The notes beneath the pieces are model-generated. The model searched no databases. It saw only the letters and a list, made by a program, of their open reading frames with translations, and was not told the origin of the DNA. The translations under genes and the position numbers were made by a program. From NCBI GenBank assembly GCA_036513315.1, contig DATBZF010000018.1, forward strand, positions 26,256 through 90,255: a stretch of 64,000 bases of DNA, read 5' to 3'. Within the stretch, counting starts at the first letter, position 1; each line of letters opens with the position of its first letter. The stretch is from Roseiarcus sp036513315. GTDB taxonomy: Bacteria > Pseudomonadota > Alphaproteobacteria > Rhizobiales > Beijerinckiaceae. Shown here one piece after another: positions 17,460 through 25,466 of the stretch.

Positions 17460-19601
17460 ATGAGCCGCGTCGAAACGCTTCTGGCGGCGATGACGCTTGA
17501 AGAAAAAATCGGCCAGCTCAATATGGCGACCGCCGATCGCGTCGTGACTGGGCCAGTGCTGCCCGGCGACACCGAAGCGGGGATTCGCTCGGGGCGGATC
17601 GGCTGCATGCTCAATCTTTGGGGCGCCGAGCCGGCGCGGGCCATTCAGCGCATGGCGGTGGAGGAAACCCGCCTCGGAATTCCCTTGCTTCTCGGCTTCG
17701 ACGTCGTCCACGGGCACCGGACCATCTTCCCAATTCCCCTGGCCGAGGCGGCCGCGTTCGACGCCGCGCTCTGGGAGCGTACGGCGCGCGTGGCGGCCGT
17801 CGAGGCGGCCGAGGACGGCATCGCCATGACCTTCGCGCCGATGCTCGACGTCACGCGCGACCCGCGCTGGGGGCGGATCGCCGAGGGGCCTGGCGAAGAC
17901 CCCTGGCTGGCGTCGCGTTTCGCCGAAGCGAAGGTGCGCGGCTTCCAGGGCGACGATCTCTCGGCCGCTACGAGCGTCGCCGCCTCCGCCAAGCATTTCC
18001 TCGCCTATGGCGCGCCGACCGGCGGGCGCGACTACGCTTCGGTGGATGTGTCCGACCGCGCCCTGCACGAAGTCTATCTGCCGCCGTTCCAGGCCGCCCT
18101 GGCGGCCGGTTGCGCCACGGTCATGCCGGGCTTCAACGACATCGCCGGCATTCCGATGACCGCCCATGTCCCGCTGCTGCGACACTGGCTGCGAGGACAG
18201 GCCGGCTTCGATGGCGTGGTCGTCTCCGACTATAATGCGATCGCCGAGCTCATTCGCCACGGCGTCGCCAGCGACCTCGTCGAGGCCGCGGCTCTCGCCC
18301 TGAAAGCCGGCGTCGACATTGACATGATGAGCAGCGCCTATGCGCGCGGCCTATCAACCGCCCTGGAGCGCGGTCTCGTCGAGATCGGCGAGATCGACGC
18401 AGCCGCGTTGCGGGTGCTCACGTTAAAAGAACAGCTAGGCCTGTTCGACGACCCCTATCGGCGCGGCGCCTCATCGGCGACAGCCGGTTCCTACGAGGCC
18501 GCGGCGCGACGGGAACTGGCGCGCGAGGCGGCGTGCCGCGCCATCGTGGTCCTGACCAATTCAGGCCTGTTGCCGCTCGCCGCGAAGTCGAGGCGCATCG
18601 CTGTTGTTGGACCGCTGGCGAACGCTCGCGCCGAAATGCGCGGTTCATGGTCCGCCGCCGGAGAGCCCGACGATCCTGTCACCATCCTTGAAGGCCTGCG
18701 CGCCGCTTTGCCCGGAAGCGAGATCGTCTTCGCCGAAGGCGTCGCCATCGACGGCGAGGATGTCCGTGGGGTTGCAGAGGCCGTCGCCGCATGCCGAGCG
18801 GCGGATGTGATTGTGCTGTGCCTTGGCGAGGCGGCGTGGATGAGCGGGGAAGCGGCGAGCCGAGCCAATCCCGTCCTGCCGGGCCGTCAACGCCAACTTG
18901 CCGAGGCGGTGCTCGATCTTGGCAAGCCGGTCGTCGCGCTGCTCTCCTGCGGGCGGCCGCTGATCGCGCCCTGGCTGGAGGAGCGCGCTGGCGCTTTGGT
19001 GGCGACCTGGTTTCTAGGCAGCGAGGCCGGCAATGCAATCGCCGATGTCCTCACGGGTCGGTTCAATCCGACTGGCCGCCTGCCCATCACCTGGCCGCGC
19101 GACATCGGACAGGCGCCGATCTTCTACGCCGCGCGGTCGTCGGGCCGCCCCAACAATCCGAAAGATCATTACACCAGCAAATATTTAGACATGCCCGTGG
19201 AGCCGCAATTTCCCTTCGGCCATGGCCTCTCCTACAGCCCGCTCGCGCTGGAGAACCTGAGCGTCGGCGCCGAGAAGTTCCAAGCTGGCGAGGACGTTTT
19301 GGCGTCGGTGGACGTCGTCAACCAAGGCGCGATCGCCGGCGAAGCGACGATATTCCTGTTCATCCGGGACGTCGTCGCATCGGTGGCGCGACCCTTGCTC
19401 GAATTGAAAGGCCTCGCCAAAATCACGCTGGCGCCGGGCGCGCGGGAAAACGTCCGGCTGCCGGTTCCCGCTTCGGCCTTCGCGTTTCCGAACGCCGAAT
19501 TCCAGCCGACGATCGAACCAGGCCGCTTTGAACTATCAGTCGGGCTCAGCGCGGACCGCACGCGCCTTCTCACCGTGAGCATCGAGGCGATCGTTGATTG
19601 A
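17460..19601 (+). CDS. Beta-glucosidase, glycoside hydrolase family 3
   Basis: 713 residues with the standard GH3 order: (beta/alpha)8 barrel (about 1-310), alpha/beta sandwich (about 350-580) and fibronectin-III-like C-terminal domain (about 620-705). The nucleophile Asp lies in VVVSDYNAIAEL, and the KHFLAYGAPTGGRDY motif is intact. GH3 retaining enzymes cleave beta-linked glucose disaccharides such as cellobiose or sophorose. Unlike periplasmic BglX there is no signal peptide (MSRVETLLAAMTLEEK), so it should act in the cytoplasm. A strong ribosome site (AGGGGGGAG) precedes the ATG. It is divergent from the transporter-GH144-GH15 operon across only 79 bp, suggesting common control. The linkage preference is inferred from context. 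Confidence 0.9.
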   Translation: MSRVETLLAAMTLEEKIGQLNMATADRVVTGPVLPGDTEAGIRSGRIGCMLNLWGAEPARAIQRMAVEETRLGIPLLLGFDVVHGHRTIFPIPLAEAAAFDAALWERTARVAAVEAAEDGIAMTFAPMLDVTRDPRWGRIAEGPGEDPWLASRFAEAKVRGFQGDDLSAATSVAASAKHFLAYGAPTGGRDYASVDVSDRALHEVYLPPFQAALAAGCATVMPGFNDIAGIPMTAHVPLLRHWLRGQAGFDGVVVSDYNAIAELIRHGVASDLVEAAALALKAGVDIDMMSSAYARGLSTALERGLVEIGEIDAAALRVLTLKEQLGLFDDPYRRGASSATAGSYEAAARRELAREAACRAIVVLTNSGLLPLAAKSRRIAVVGPLANARAEMRGSWSAAGEPDDPVTILEGLRAALPGSEIVFAEGVAIDGEDVRGVAEAVAACRAADVIVLCLGEAAWMSGEAASRANPVLPGRQRQLAEAVLDLGKPVVALLSCGRPLIAPWLEERAGALVATWFLGSEAGNAIADVLTGRFNPTGRLPITWPRDIGQAPIFYAARSSGRPNNPKDHYTSKYLDMPVEPQFPFGHGLSYSPLALENLSVGAEKFQAGEDVLASVDVVNQGAIAGEATIFLFIRDVVASVARPLLELKGLAKITLAPGARENVRLPVPASAFAFPNAEFQPTIEPGRFELSVGLSADRTRLLTVSIEAIVD

Positions 19602-19630
19602 AGCTTTGGCGGCCCGCGCCGCGCCGGCGC

Positions 19631-20434
19631 CTAATTCGATCGCGCGACGCTCGCCTTCTTGGTTCCCGCCTTCTTCTTCGTACCGGTTTTCTTTGCTCTT
19701 GTCTTGGCGGCGGCGGCTTCCGTCTTCGCTGCCACCTTCTTCTTGGCGCGCGCTTTCTTCGGCAGAGCGCGCGCATTGATCTCGCCTTCCGGTCCCGGCC
19801 GGTAGGATTTGAACCGTTCGACGATGCGCATCACTTCGTCGTCGGAAAGCACGATCGGCCGTCCGGCGGTCAGCGCGAGATAATACAATTTCGCCAGCGT
19901 TTCGAGTTCGCCCGCCCGCCACATCGTCTCGGCAAGCGTCGCTCCGGTTGCGATTATGCCGTGATTGCCGAGCAGCACGCCGTTGCGCCCTTCAAGGCCG
20001 GCGACGGCGACCTCCGCCAATTCCTTGGTGCCATAGGGCGCATAGGCCGTGCAACGTATCGTCGGCCCGCCGAAAACCGCAATCATGTAGTGAGCCGCCG
20101 GGATAGGCTTATGGAGCATCGACAGAGCGGTCGCATAGGTCGGATGGCAATGGACGATGGCGCCGACGTCCGGGCGCGCACGCATGATGTCGAGATGAAA
20201 GCGCCATTCCGCGGAGGGCTTGTAGCGCCCGGACCACGCTCCATATTCGCCGCCCAGTGGCATCAACGCGAGCATTTCGGGTTGCATTTCGTTATAGGGA
20301 ATGGCGCTGGGCGTAATCAGCATCGCCTCGCCGAGCCGCGCGGAAACATTGCCCAGCGCGCCCTGATTTAACCCGGAAGCATTCATCGCGCGGCACCGGG
20401 CGATGATGGCGGCGCGCAGCTCCTTTTCCTTCAT
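19631..20434 (-). CDS. Class II aldolase/adducin-family protein with lysine/alanine-rich tail
   Basis: 267 residues. Residues about 1-220 form the zinc-dependent class II aldolase fold, as in L-fuculose- or L-ribulose-phosphate enzymes. The catalytic Glu region is SAEWRFHLDI and the zinc ligands are in HCHPTY and GNHGIIATG. The last ~47 residues are an unrelated low-complexity tail of repeated KKA/KTGTKK units like histone H1 or AlgP, absent from typical aldolases. That tail could bind nucleic acid or polyanions. The sugar-phosphate substrate is unknown. The gene is divergent from malonyl-CoA decarboxylase across about 150 bp. Confidence 0.82.
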   Translation of the reverse strand: MKEKELRAAIIARCRAMNASGLNQGALGNVSARLGEAMLITPSAIPYNEMQPEMLALMPLGGEYGAWSGRYKPSAEWRFHLDIMRARPDVGAIVHCHPTYATALSMLHKPIPAAHYMIAVFGGPTIRCTAYAPYGTKELAEVAVAGLEGRNGVLLGNHGIIATGATLAETMWRAGELETLAKLYYLALTAGRPIVLSDDEVMRIVERFKSYRPGPEGEINARALPKKARAKKKVAAKTEAAAAKTRAKKTGTKKKAGTKKASVARSN

Positions 20435-20586
20435 CGGCTTCCATTCCCGCCCGCGAATCTGTTGGCGCGCGTATCCTAGAACGCTTTGCGCCTGGTGAAT
20501 ACGAGGCTGCCGCGTCGGGGGGACAGTTTTGTAGAATTTTGTCCTCGAGGCATGCCGCTTTCTGGCGCCGCGGCGCAGGGCCCTCT

Positions 20587-22020
20587 ATGCTGGCCCGTCC
20601 GGCATACCCCAATTCATGGACAAGCGGTGTGAACGAAGTCTCGACCAATGTCACGTTTTTCTCTGGCCTGCTGCAGACGGTCGCCGATCGCGGGCGCGCG
20701 CTCGTCCGCTATCGTCGCGCCGCGCCGCCAAGCGTCGAAACCCTGCTTGGGCTTGCGCAAAAGCTGTTGACCGGGCGCGGCGAAGCTTCGGGAATGGCGC
20801 TCGCCGCTTCGATCCTGGCCGGCTATGGCGTTTTGACGTCGGCGCAAAGAATCGATTTCCTGACCGGCGTGGCGACGCGCTTTGGCCCTGACCTCGCCGC
20901 TTTGGGGGCCGCGGCCAAGGCGTTTCTCGCCAATCCTGACGAAAGCGAAGCAGCCACGCTCATGAAGAGGGCGGAGCCGCGCCGTCAGGAATTGCTGCGC
21001 CGCCTCAATCATGCGCCGGGGGGCACCCTGGCGCTGGTGCGCATGCGCGAGGACATGGTCGGCGCTTTGGCGGAAAGCCCGGCGCTGGTGGCGCTGGACG
21101 CCGATTTCGTCCATCTCTTCGCATCGTGGTTCAACCGAGGATTTCTTGTGCTGCGCCGCATCGACTGGACGACGCCCGCCAATATTCTGGAAAAGATCAT
21201 ACGCTACGAGGCGGTTCATGCGATTGAGGGCTGGGAGGACCTCCGCCGGCGGCTGGAGCCGGCCGATCGCCGCCTCTATGCGTTTTTTCACCCTGCGCTC
21301 GGCGACGAACCGCTGATCTTCGTCGAAGTCGCGCTGACCGACGCAATTCCAGCGGCGATCGCGCCCCTGCTCTCCCCGGATCGGGCGGAACTGGCGCCGA
21401 AAGCTGCGACGACGGCGGTGTTCTATTCGATCTCCAACGCGCAACGCGGCCTTGCGCGGGTGAGTTTCGGCAATTTCCTGATCAAGCAGGTGGTCGAGGA
21501 GTTGAAGCGCGAATGGCCGCGCCTGACCAATTTCGTCACGCTGTCGCCGGCGCCGGGCTTCGCCGGCTGGCTGCGGCGCGAAGCGTCGGACGAAAACTCG
21601 CCGGCGATTTCGTCGCAGGCCCGGCGCGCGCTGGCGCTGCTGGAAAAGCCGAATTGGCCAAACAAGACGGCGGCGCGCGAAGCGCTGCAGCGTGCGCTCG
21701 TTCCGCTCGCCGCCCATTATTTCCTGCATGCGCGCACCGCTTCAGGCCGCATCGTCGACCCTGTCGCGCGTTTTCACCTTGGCAATGGCGCGCGGTTGGA
21801 ACGGCTCAATCCATTTGGCGATCTTTCCGAGGCGGCCCTGCGCCAGTCGCATGGGCTGATGGTCAACTATCTCTACGATCTTGATCATATCGAAGAGAAC
21901 CATGAGGCCTACGCCAACAAGAACGAAGTGGTCGCCTCGTCGGCCGTTCGCAAGCTCGCACGCGCCAAACCGCGGGAAATCTTCGAGACGGCGCCTGACA
22001 GCGGGAGCGCGGAGTCCTGA
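20587..22020 (+). CDS. matA: Malonyl-CoA decarboxylase
   Basis: 477 residues. It converts malonyl-CoA to acetyl-CoA and CO2. Family motifs are an alpha-helical N-terminal domain and a GNAT-like catalytic half with FVTLSPAPGFAGWL (catalytic Ser region), HLGNGARLERLNPFGD and NYLYDL. It ends 1 bp into matB's ATG, a classical matAB arrangement that lets the cell grow on malonate. The ATG at 20587 is chosen; a TTG at 20539 and a GTG at 20629 are alternatives and no ribosome site clearly decides. No matC-type malonate carrier or MatR regulator is in the window. Confidence 0.9.
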   Translation: MLARPAYPNSWTSGVNEVSTNVTFFSGLLQTVADRGRALVRYRRAAPPSVETLLGLAQKLLTGRGEASGMALAASILAGYGVLTSAQRIDFLTGVATRFGPDLAALGAAAKAFLANPDESEAATLMKRAEPRRQELLRRLNHAPGGTLALVRMREDMVGALAESPALVALDADFVHLFASWFNRGFLVLRRIDWTTPANILEKIIRYEAVHAIEGWEDLRRRLEPADRRLYAFFHPALGDEPLIFVEVALTDAIPAAIAPLLSPDRAELAPKAATTAVFYSISNAQRGLARVSFGNFLIKQVVEELKREWPRLTNFVTLSPAPGFAGWLRREASDENSPAISSQARRALALLEKPNWPNKTAAREALQRALVPLAAHYFLHARTASGRIVDPVARFHLGNGARLERLNPFGDLSEAALRQSHGLMVNYLYDLDHIEENHEAYANKNEVVASSAVRKLARAKPREIFETAPDSGSAES

Positions 22021-23537
22021 TGTCGGCCAATCTGTTCGACCTCATCCGCGCCGCCGCGCCAAATCTCGAAAAGCAGGCGATGGAATCGCTTGACGGGCCT
22101 TCGCTGACCTATGGCGCGCTGTTCGAGCGTTCAGGGCGCGCGGCCAATGCATTGATCGCGCTTGGTGTCGAGCCGGGCGACCGGGTCGCGGTGCAGATCG
22201 ACAAATCGCCCGACATGATCGTCGTTATGCTTGCCTGTCTGCGCGCCGGCGCGGTGCTGTTGCCGCTGAATGCCGCCTATACGCTGGTTGAACTCGAATA
22301 TTTCCTGTCCGACGCCAAGCCGGCTCTCGTCCTGTGTCGACCCGCCGTGCTGGAAGCTGTCAGCGCGCTTGTGCAGAAACTTGGATTGCCGGCGGTCGAA
22401 AGTCTTGGCGCCGCCCGGGATGGCGGCTTTGCCGAGCGCATCGCGGCGGCGCCGTCAGAATTTGCGACCGTTTCGCGCGCCAGCGACGATCTCGCCGCCA
22501 TCCTCTATACGTCAGGCACCACTGGGCGCTCGAAAGGCGCCATGCTGACGCATGACAATCTCGCCTCGAATGCGCTCGCGCTGATCGACGTCTGGCGGTT
22601 CACCAGCGCCGATGTGCTGATCCATGCATTGCCGGTCTTCCATACGCACGGACTGTTCGTCGCCACCAATGTGGCGCTGCTCAGCGGCGCCGCCATGATT
22701 TTCCAACCTCGTTTCGACGCCGACGCGATCGTCGCGGCGCTGCCGCGCGCCACCTGTCTGATGGGCGTGCCGACATTCTACGTCAGGCTCGTCGCGCACC
22801 AAGGCGTGACGCTCGAATCGACCGCGCATATGCGTCTCTTCGTGTCGGGTTCGGCGCCGTTGCTCGCCGAGACGCATGCGGCCTGGCGCGCCAGAACCGG
22901 CCACGCAATCCTCGAGCGCTATGGCATGACCGAGACCAACATGATCACGTCCAACCCCTATGATGGCGAACGGCGCGCCGGCACGGTCGGCTTCGCGCTG
23001 CCCGGCGTCAGCCTGCGCATCGCCGAGGCCGAGACGGGCAGGGCGCTCGCACAGGGCGAGATCGGCGTCATCGAGGTCAAAGGCCCCAATGTGTTCAAGG
23101 GCTATTGGCTGATGCCGGAAAAGACGGCCGAGGAATTTCGCGCCGATGGCTATTTCATCACCGGCGATCTGGCCAAGATCGACGAGCGCGGCTATGTGCA
23201 TATTGTCGGTCGCGCCAAGGACCTGATCATATCGGGCGGTTTCAACGTCTATCCGATCGAGATCGAGGCGGAGATCGATGCGCTCGATGGCGTGACCGAA
23301 AGCGCGGTCATCGGCCTGCCGCATCCCGACTTTGGCGAGGGCGTGACCGCGATTGTCGTCGCGGCGCCGCACGCGCTGTTGACGGAAGAGGCGGTCCTCG
23401 CCGCCCTGCGGAATCGGCTTGCCGGCTATAAATTGCCCAAGCGCGTGTTCTTCGTCGAATCCCTGCCGCGCAACGCGATGGGCAAGGTGCAGAAGAAGGC
23501 GCTTCGGGACGCGCATGAGCGACTGTACGACAGGTAG
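22020..23537 (+). CDS. matB: Malonyl-CoA synthetase
   Basis: 505 residues, an adenylate-forming ligase that makes malonyl-CoA from malonate, ATP and CoA. The AMP-binding P-loop is LYTSGTTGRSKGAM (163-175). GRAKDLIISGGFNVYP is the hinge region, and the C-terminal catalytic lysine lies in NAMGKVQKKAL. Its ATG overlaps the matA stop by a base. The family includes acyl-CoA synthetases of other specificity, but adjacency to malonyl-CoA decarboxylase makes the malonate assignment strong. Confidence 0.9.
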   Translation: MSANLFDLIRAAAPNLEKQAMESLDGPSLTYGALFERSGRAANALIALGVEPGDRVAVQIDKSPDMIVVMLACLRAGAVLLPLNAAYTLVELEYFLSDAKPALVLCRPAVLEAVSALVQKLGLPAVESLGAARDGGFAERIAAAPSEFATVSRASDDLAAILYTSGTTGRSKGAMLTHDNLASNALALIDVWRFTSADVLIHALPVFHTHGLFVATNVALLSGAAMIFQPRFDADAIVAALPRATCLMGVPTFYVRLVAHQGVTLESTAHMRLFVSGSAPLLAETHAAWRARTGHAILERYGMTETNMITSNPYDGERRAGTVGFALPGVSLRIAEAETGRALAQGEIGVIEVKGPNVFKGYWLMPEKTAEEFRADGYFITGDLAKIDERGYVHIVGRAKDLIISGGFNVYPIEIEAEIDALDGVTESAVIGLPHPDFGEGVTAIVVAAPHALLTEEAVLAALRNRLAGYKLPKRVFFVESLPRNAMGKVQKKALRDAHERLYDR

Positions 23538-23574
23538 CGCCTGCTGGCGGCCTGGGCCGAACCACGAGGCAGGA

Positions 23575-24435
23575 ATGGACGCGCTGACGCCGCATGAGAA
23601 AAACGCCGACCAGGCGGCCTATTGGAACGGCCCGGGCGGTCAGCACTGGACGAACCGGCAGGAAATCCAGGACGCGGTTTTGGCGCCCGTCTCGCAAGCC
23701 CTGATCGCCCGCGCAGCGATTGCGCCGGGCGAGAGCATCATCGACATTGGTTGCGGCTGCGGCGCCACCACTTTGGCGATCGCGGCGCAGACCGGCCCAG
23801 CGGGCCGCGCTCTCGGTCTCGATATATCAGCGCCGATGCTGGCGAGGGCGAAGGAGCGGACGCCGCCGGGCGCCCCCGTGCGTTGGACTGTCGCCGATGC
23901 GACTGTCTATCCCTTCGAACCCGGGAGCGCCGATCTGTTGTTCTCACGGTTCGGCGTGATGTTCTTCGCCGATCCCGCCCTTTCCTTCGCCAATATGCGC
24001 GCGGCGTTGCGTTCGGGCGGCCGTCTCGCTTTCGCCTGCTGGCGCGAGCCGCGGCAAAACCCCTGGCTGACGCTGCCCCTGCAGGCGGCCTATCAGCATG
24101 CGCCGCGTCCGCCCGAACTCGGTCCTGAAGATCCCGGGCCATTCTCATTCGCGAGCGAGGAGAGGGTCAAAGGCGTGCTGGGCAAGGCGGGCTTCTCGTC
24201 GATCGCCATGCAGCCTGTCGATCTTCGGCTCGACATTGCCGACGGCGGCGGCCTTGACGCCGCCGTCGAAGGCGCGCTGGAAATCGGACCGGCGAGCCGC
24301 GCGCTCGAAGGGCAGCCGTCGGAAGTCAGAACAGCCGCGGCGGGCGCCATCCGCGCCGCACTGGCGCCCCACCACAAGGGCGATAGCGTGCCGCTGGACG
24401 CGGCGATCTGGATCGTGACCGCGGTCAATCCCTAG
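23575..24435 (+). CDS. Class I SAM-dependent methyltransferase
   Basis: 286 residues. SAM-binding motif I is SIIDIGCGCGATTLA (residues 54-68), followed by an acidic residue after beta-2 (GLDISAPML) and a post-motif FSRFGVMFF. It resembles UbiE/UbiG-like small-molecule methyltransferases. The C-terminal ~90 residues form a helical cap of unknown specificity. The ATG at 23575 follows AGGCAGGA; longer upstream reading lies inside matB. It sits 37 bp after matB on the same strand but a link to malonate is not evident. Substrate unknown. Confidence 0.8.
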   Translation: MDALTPHEKNADQAAYWNGPGGQHWTNRQEIQDAVLAPVSQALIARAAIAPGESIIDIGCGCGATTLAIAAQTGPAGRALGLDISAPMLARAKERTPPGAPVRWTVADATVYPFEPGSADLLFSRFGVMFFADPALSFANMRAALRSGGRLAFACWREPRQNPWLTLPLQAAYQHAPRPPELGPEDPGPFSFASEERVKGVLGKAGFSSIAMQPVDLRLDIADGGGLDAAVEGALEIGPASRALEGQPSEVRTAAAGAIRAALAPHHKGDSVPLDAAIWIVTAVNP

Positions 24436-25286
24436 ATTTTCGATTGCATGAAATCGGCGAAGGCCTGTTTGTAATCGGGATGCCAGCGCGATAAGGCCGG
24501 CCGGTTCTTGACGATGTCCTGCGCCGCCCACAAGATTCGACGTTCGTCCATATCGCGCGTCACATCATTGTCTGGACAGAGCAGGTAGAAATCGCCGGCC
24601 GCCATCGCTTCCAGCATGAAGTCGATGACCTGTTCAGGCGTCCAGGCGCCGGCGGGTTTTTCGGAGACGCGCACGCGTGTGAAGCCTGTGAAAGTGAAGC
24701 CCGGCACGAGCAGGTGCGCCGTCACCGCACAACCTTCCGTGTTGCGCAATTCATGGGCGAGGGCTTCGGTGACGACCTTCACGCCAGCTTTCGTCACATT
24801 ATAGGCCGTTTCACCCGGCGGGCAGGTGATGCCCTGTTTCGATCCGGTGTTGACGATGGCGCAGGGCGTCGCTTGCGCGATCATCGCCGGCGCGAATATC
24901 TGCACGCCATGAATCACTCCCCAGAGATTGACTTCGAGGATTTTGCGCCAGCGCGCGGGATCGCCGAGTAGGGTCCCGCCCCCTTCGACGCCTGCATTGT
25001 TCATCAGGAACGCGACCTCGCCGAAGCTTTCATAAGCCAAGTCCTTGAGCCCCTGCACGTCTTCGCGGCGGCTCACATCGGCGAGCATCGTACGAATGTC
25101 GCCAGGGTTCGCGGCATGCCTTGCGACTTCGGCGGCGGCGCGGCCGAGCGCGGGGCCGTCGATGTCGGCCAGGCACAGCTTCATGCCGAGGCTGGCGAGC
25201 TTTGTCGCGGCGGCAAGCCCGATGCCGCTGGCGGCGCCGGTGATGACCGCGGTGCGATCTTTGGTCAAGGCGGGGTGGAGCGGCAT
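24432..25286 (-). CDS. Short-chain dehydrogenase/reductase (SDR)
   Basis: 284 residues, a classical SDR with NAD(P)-binding TGAASGIGLAA near residue 15, NNAGVEGGG, and an intact catalytic YNVTK. The C-terminal third is longer than in most SDRs and has WHPDYKQAFADF. The start at 25286 is chosen because GAGAGATGAA lies just upstream; an in-frame ATG at 25349 is less likely. It converges on the methyltransferase gene with a 4-bp overlap of ends. Substrate unknown. Confidence 0.85.
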   Translation of the reverse strand: MPLHPALTKDRTAVITGAASGIGLAAATKLASLGMKLCLADIDGPALGRAAAEVARHAANPGDIRTMLADVSRREDVQGLKDLAYESFGEVAFLMNNAGVEGGGTLLGDPARWRKILEVNLWGVIHGVQIFAPAMIAQATPCAIVNTGSKQGITCPPGETAYNVTKAGVKVVTEALAHELRNTEGCAVTAHLLVPGFTFTGFTRVRVSEKPAGAWTPEQVIDFMLEAMAAGDFYLLCPDNDVTRDMDERRILWAAQDIVKNRPALSRWHPDYKQAFADFMQSKI

Positions 25287-25466
25287 TTCATCTCTCTTTC
25301 GGGGAAGGGCGGCGTCCGAGGGGGCGTGTCGATCAATTCTCGCATCCAAGCATTTGTGTAAAGCGTTCGTTAACTCAGTTTACCCGGGTACCCGCCGATT
25401 TGGATTTCTATAAGGAATTCGTGTTTCGCTGAACCCGCGAATTCCGCCGATACGCTAGGATGCGCC

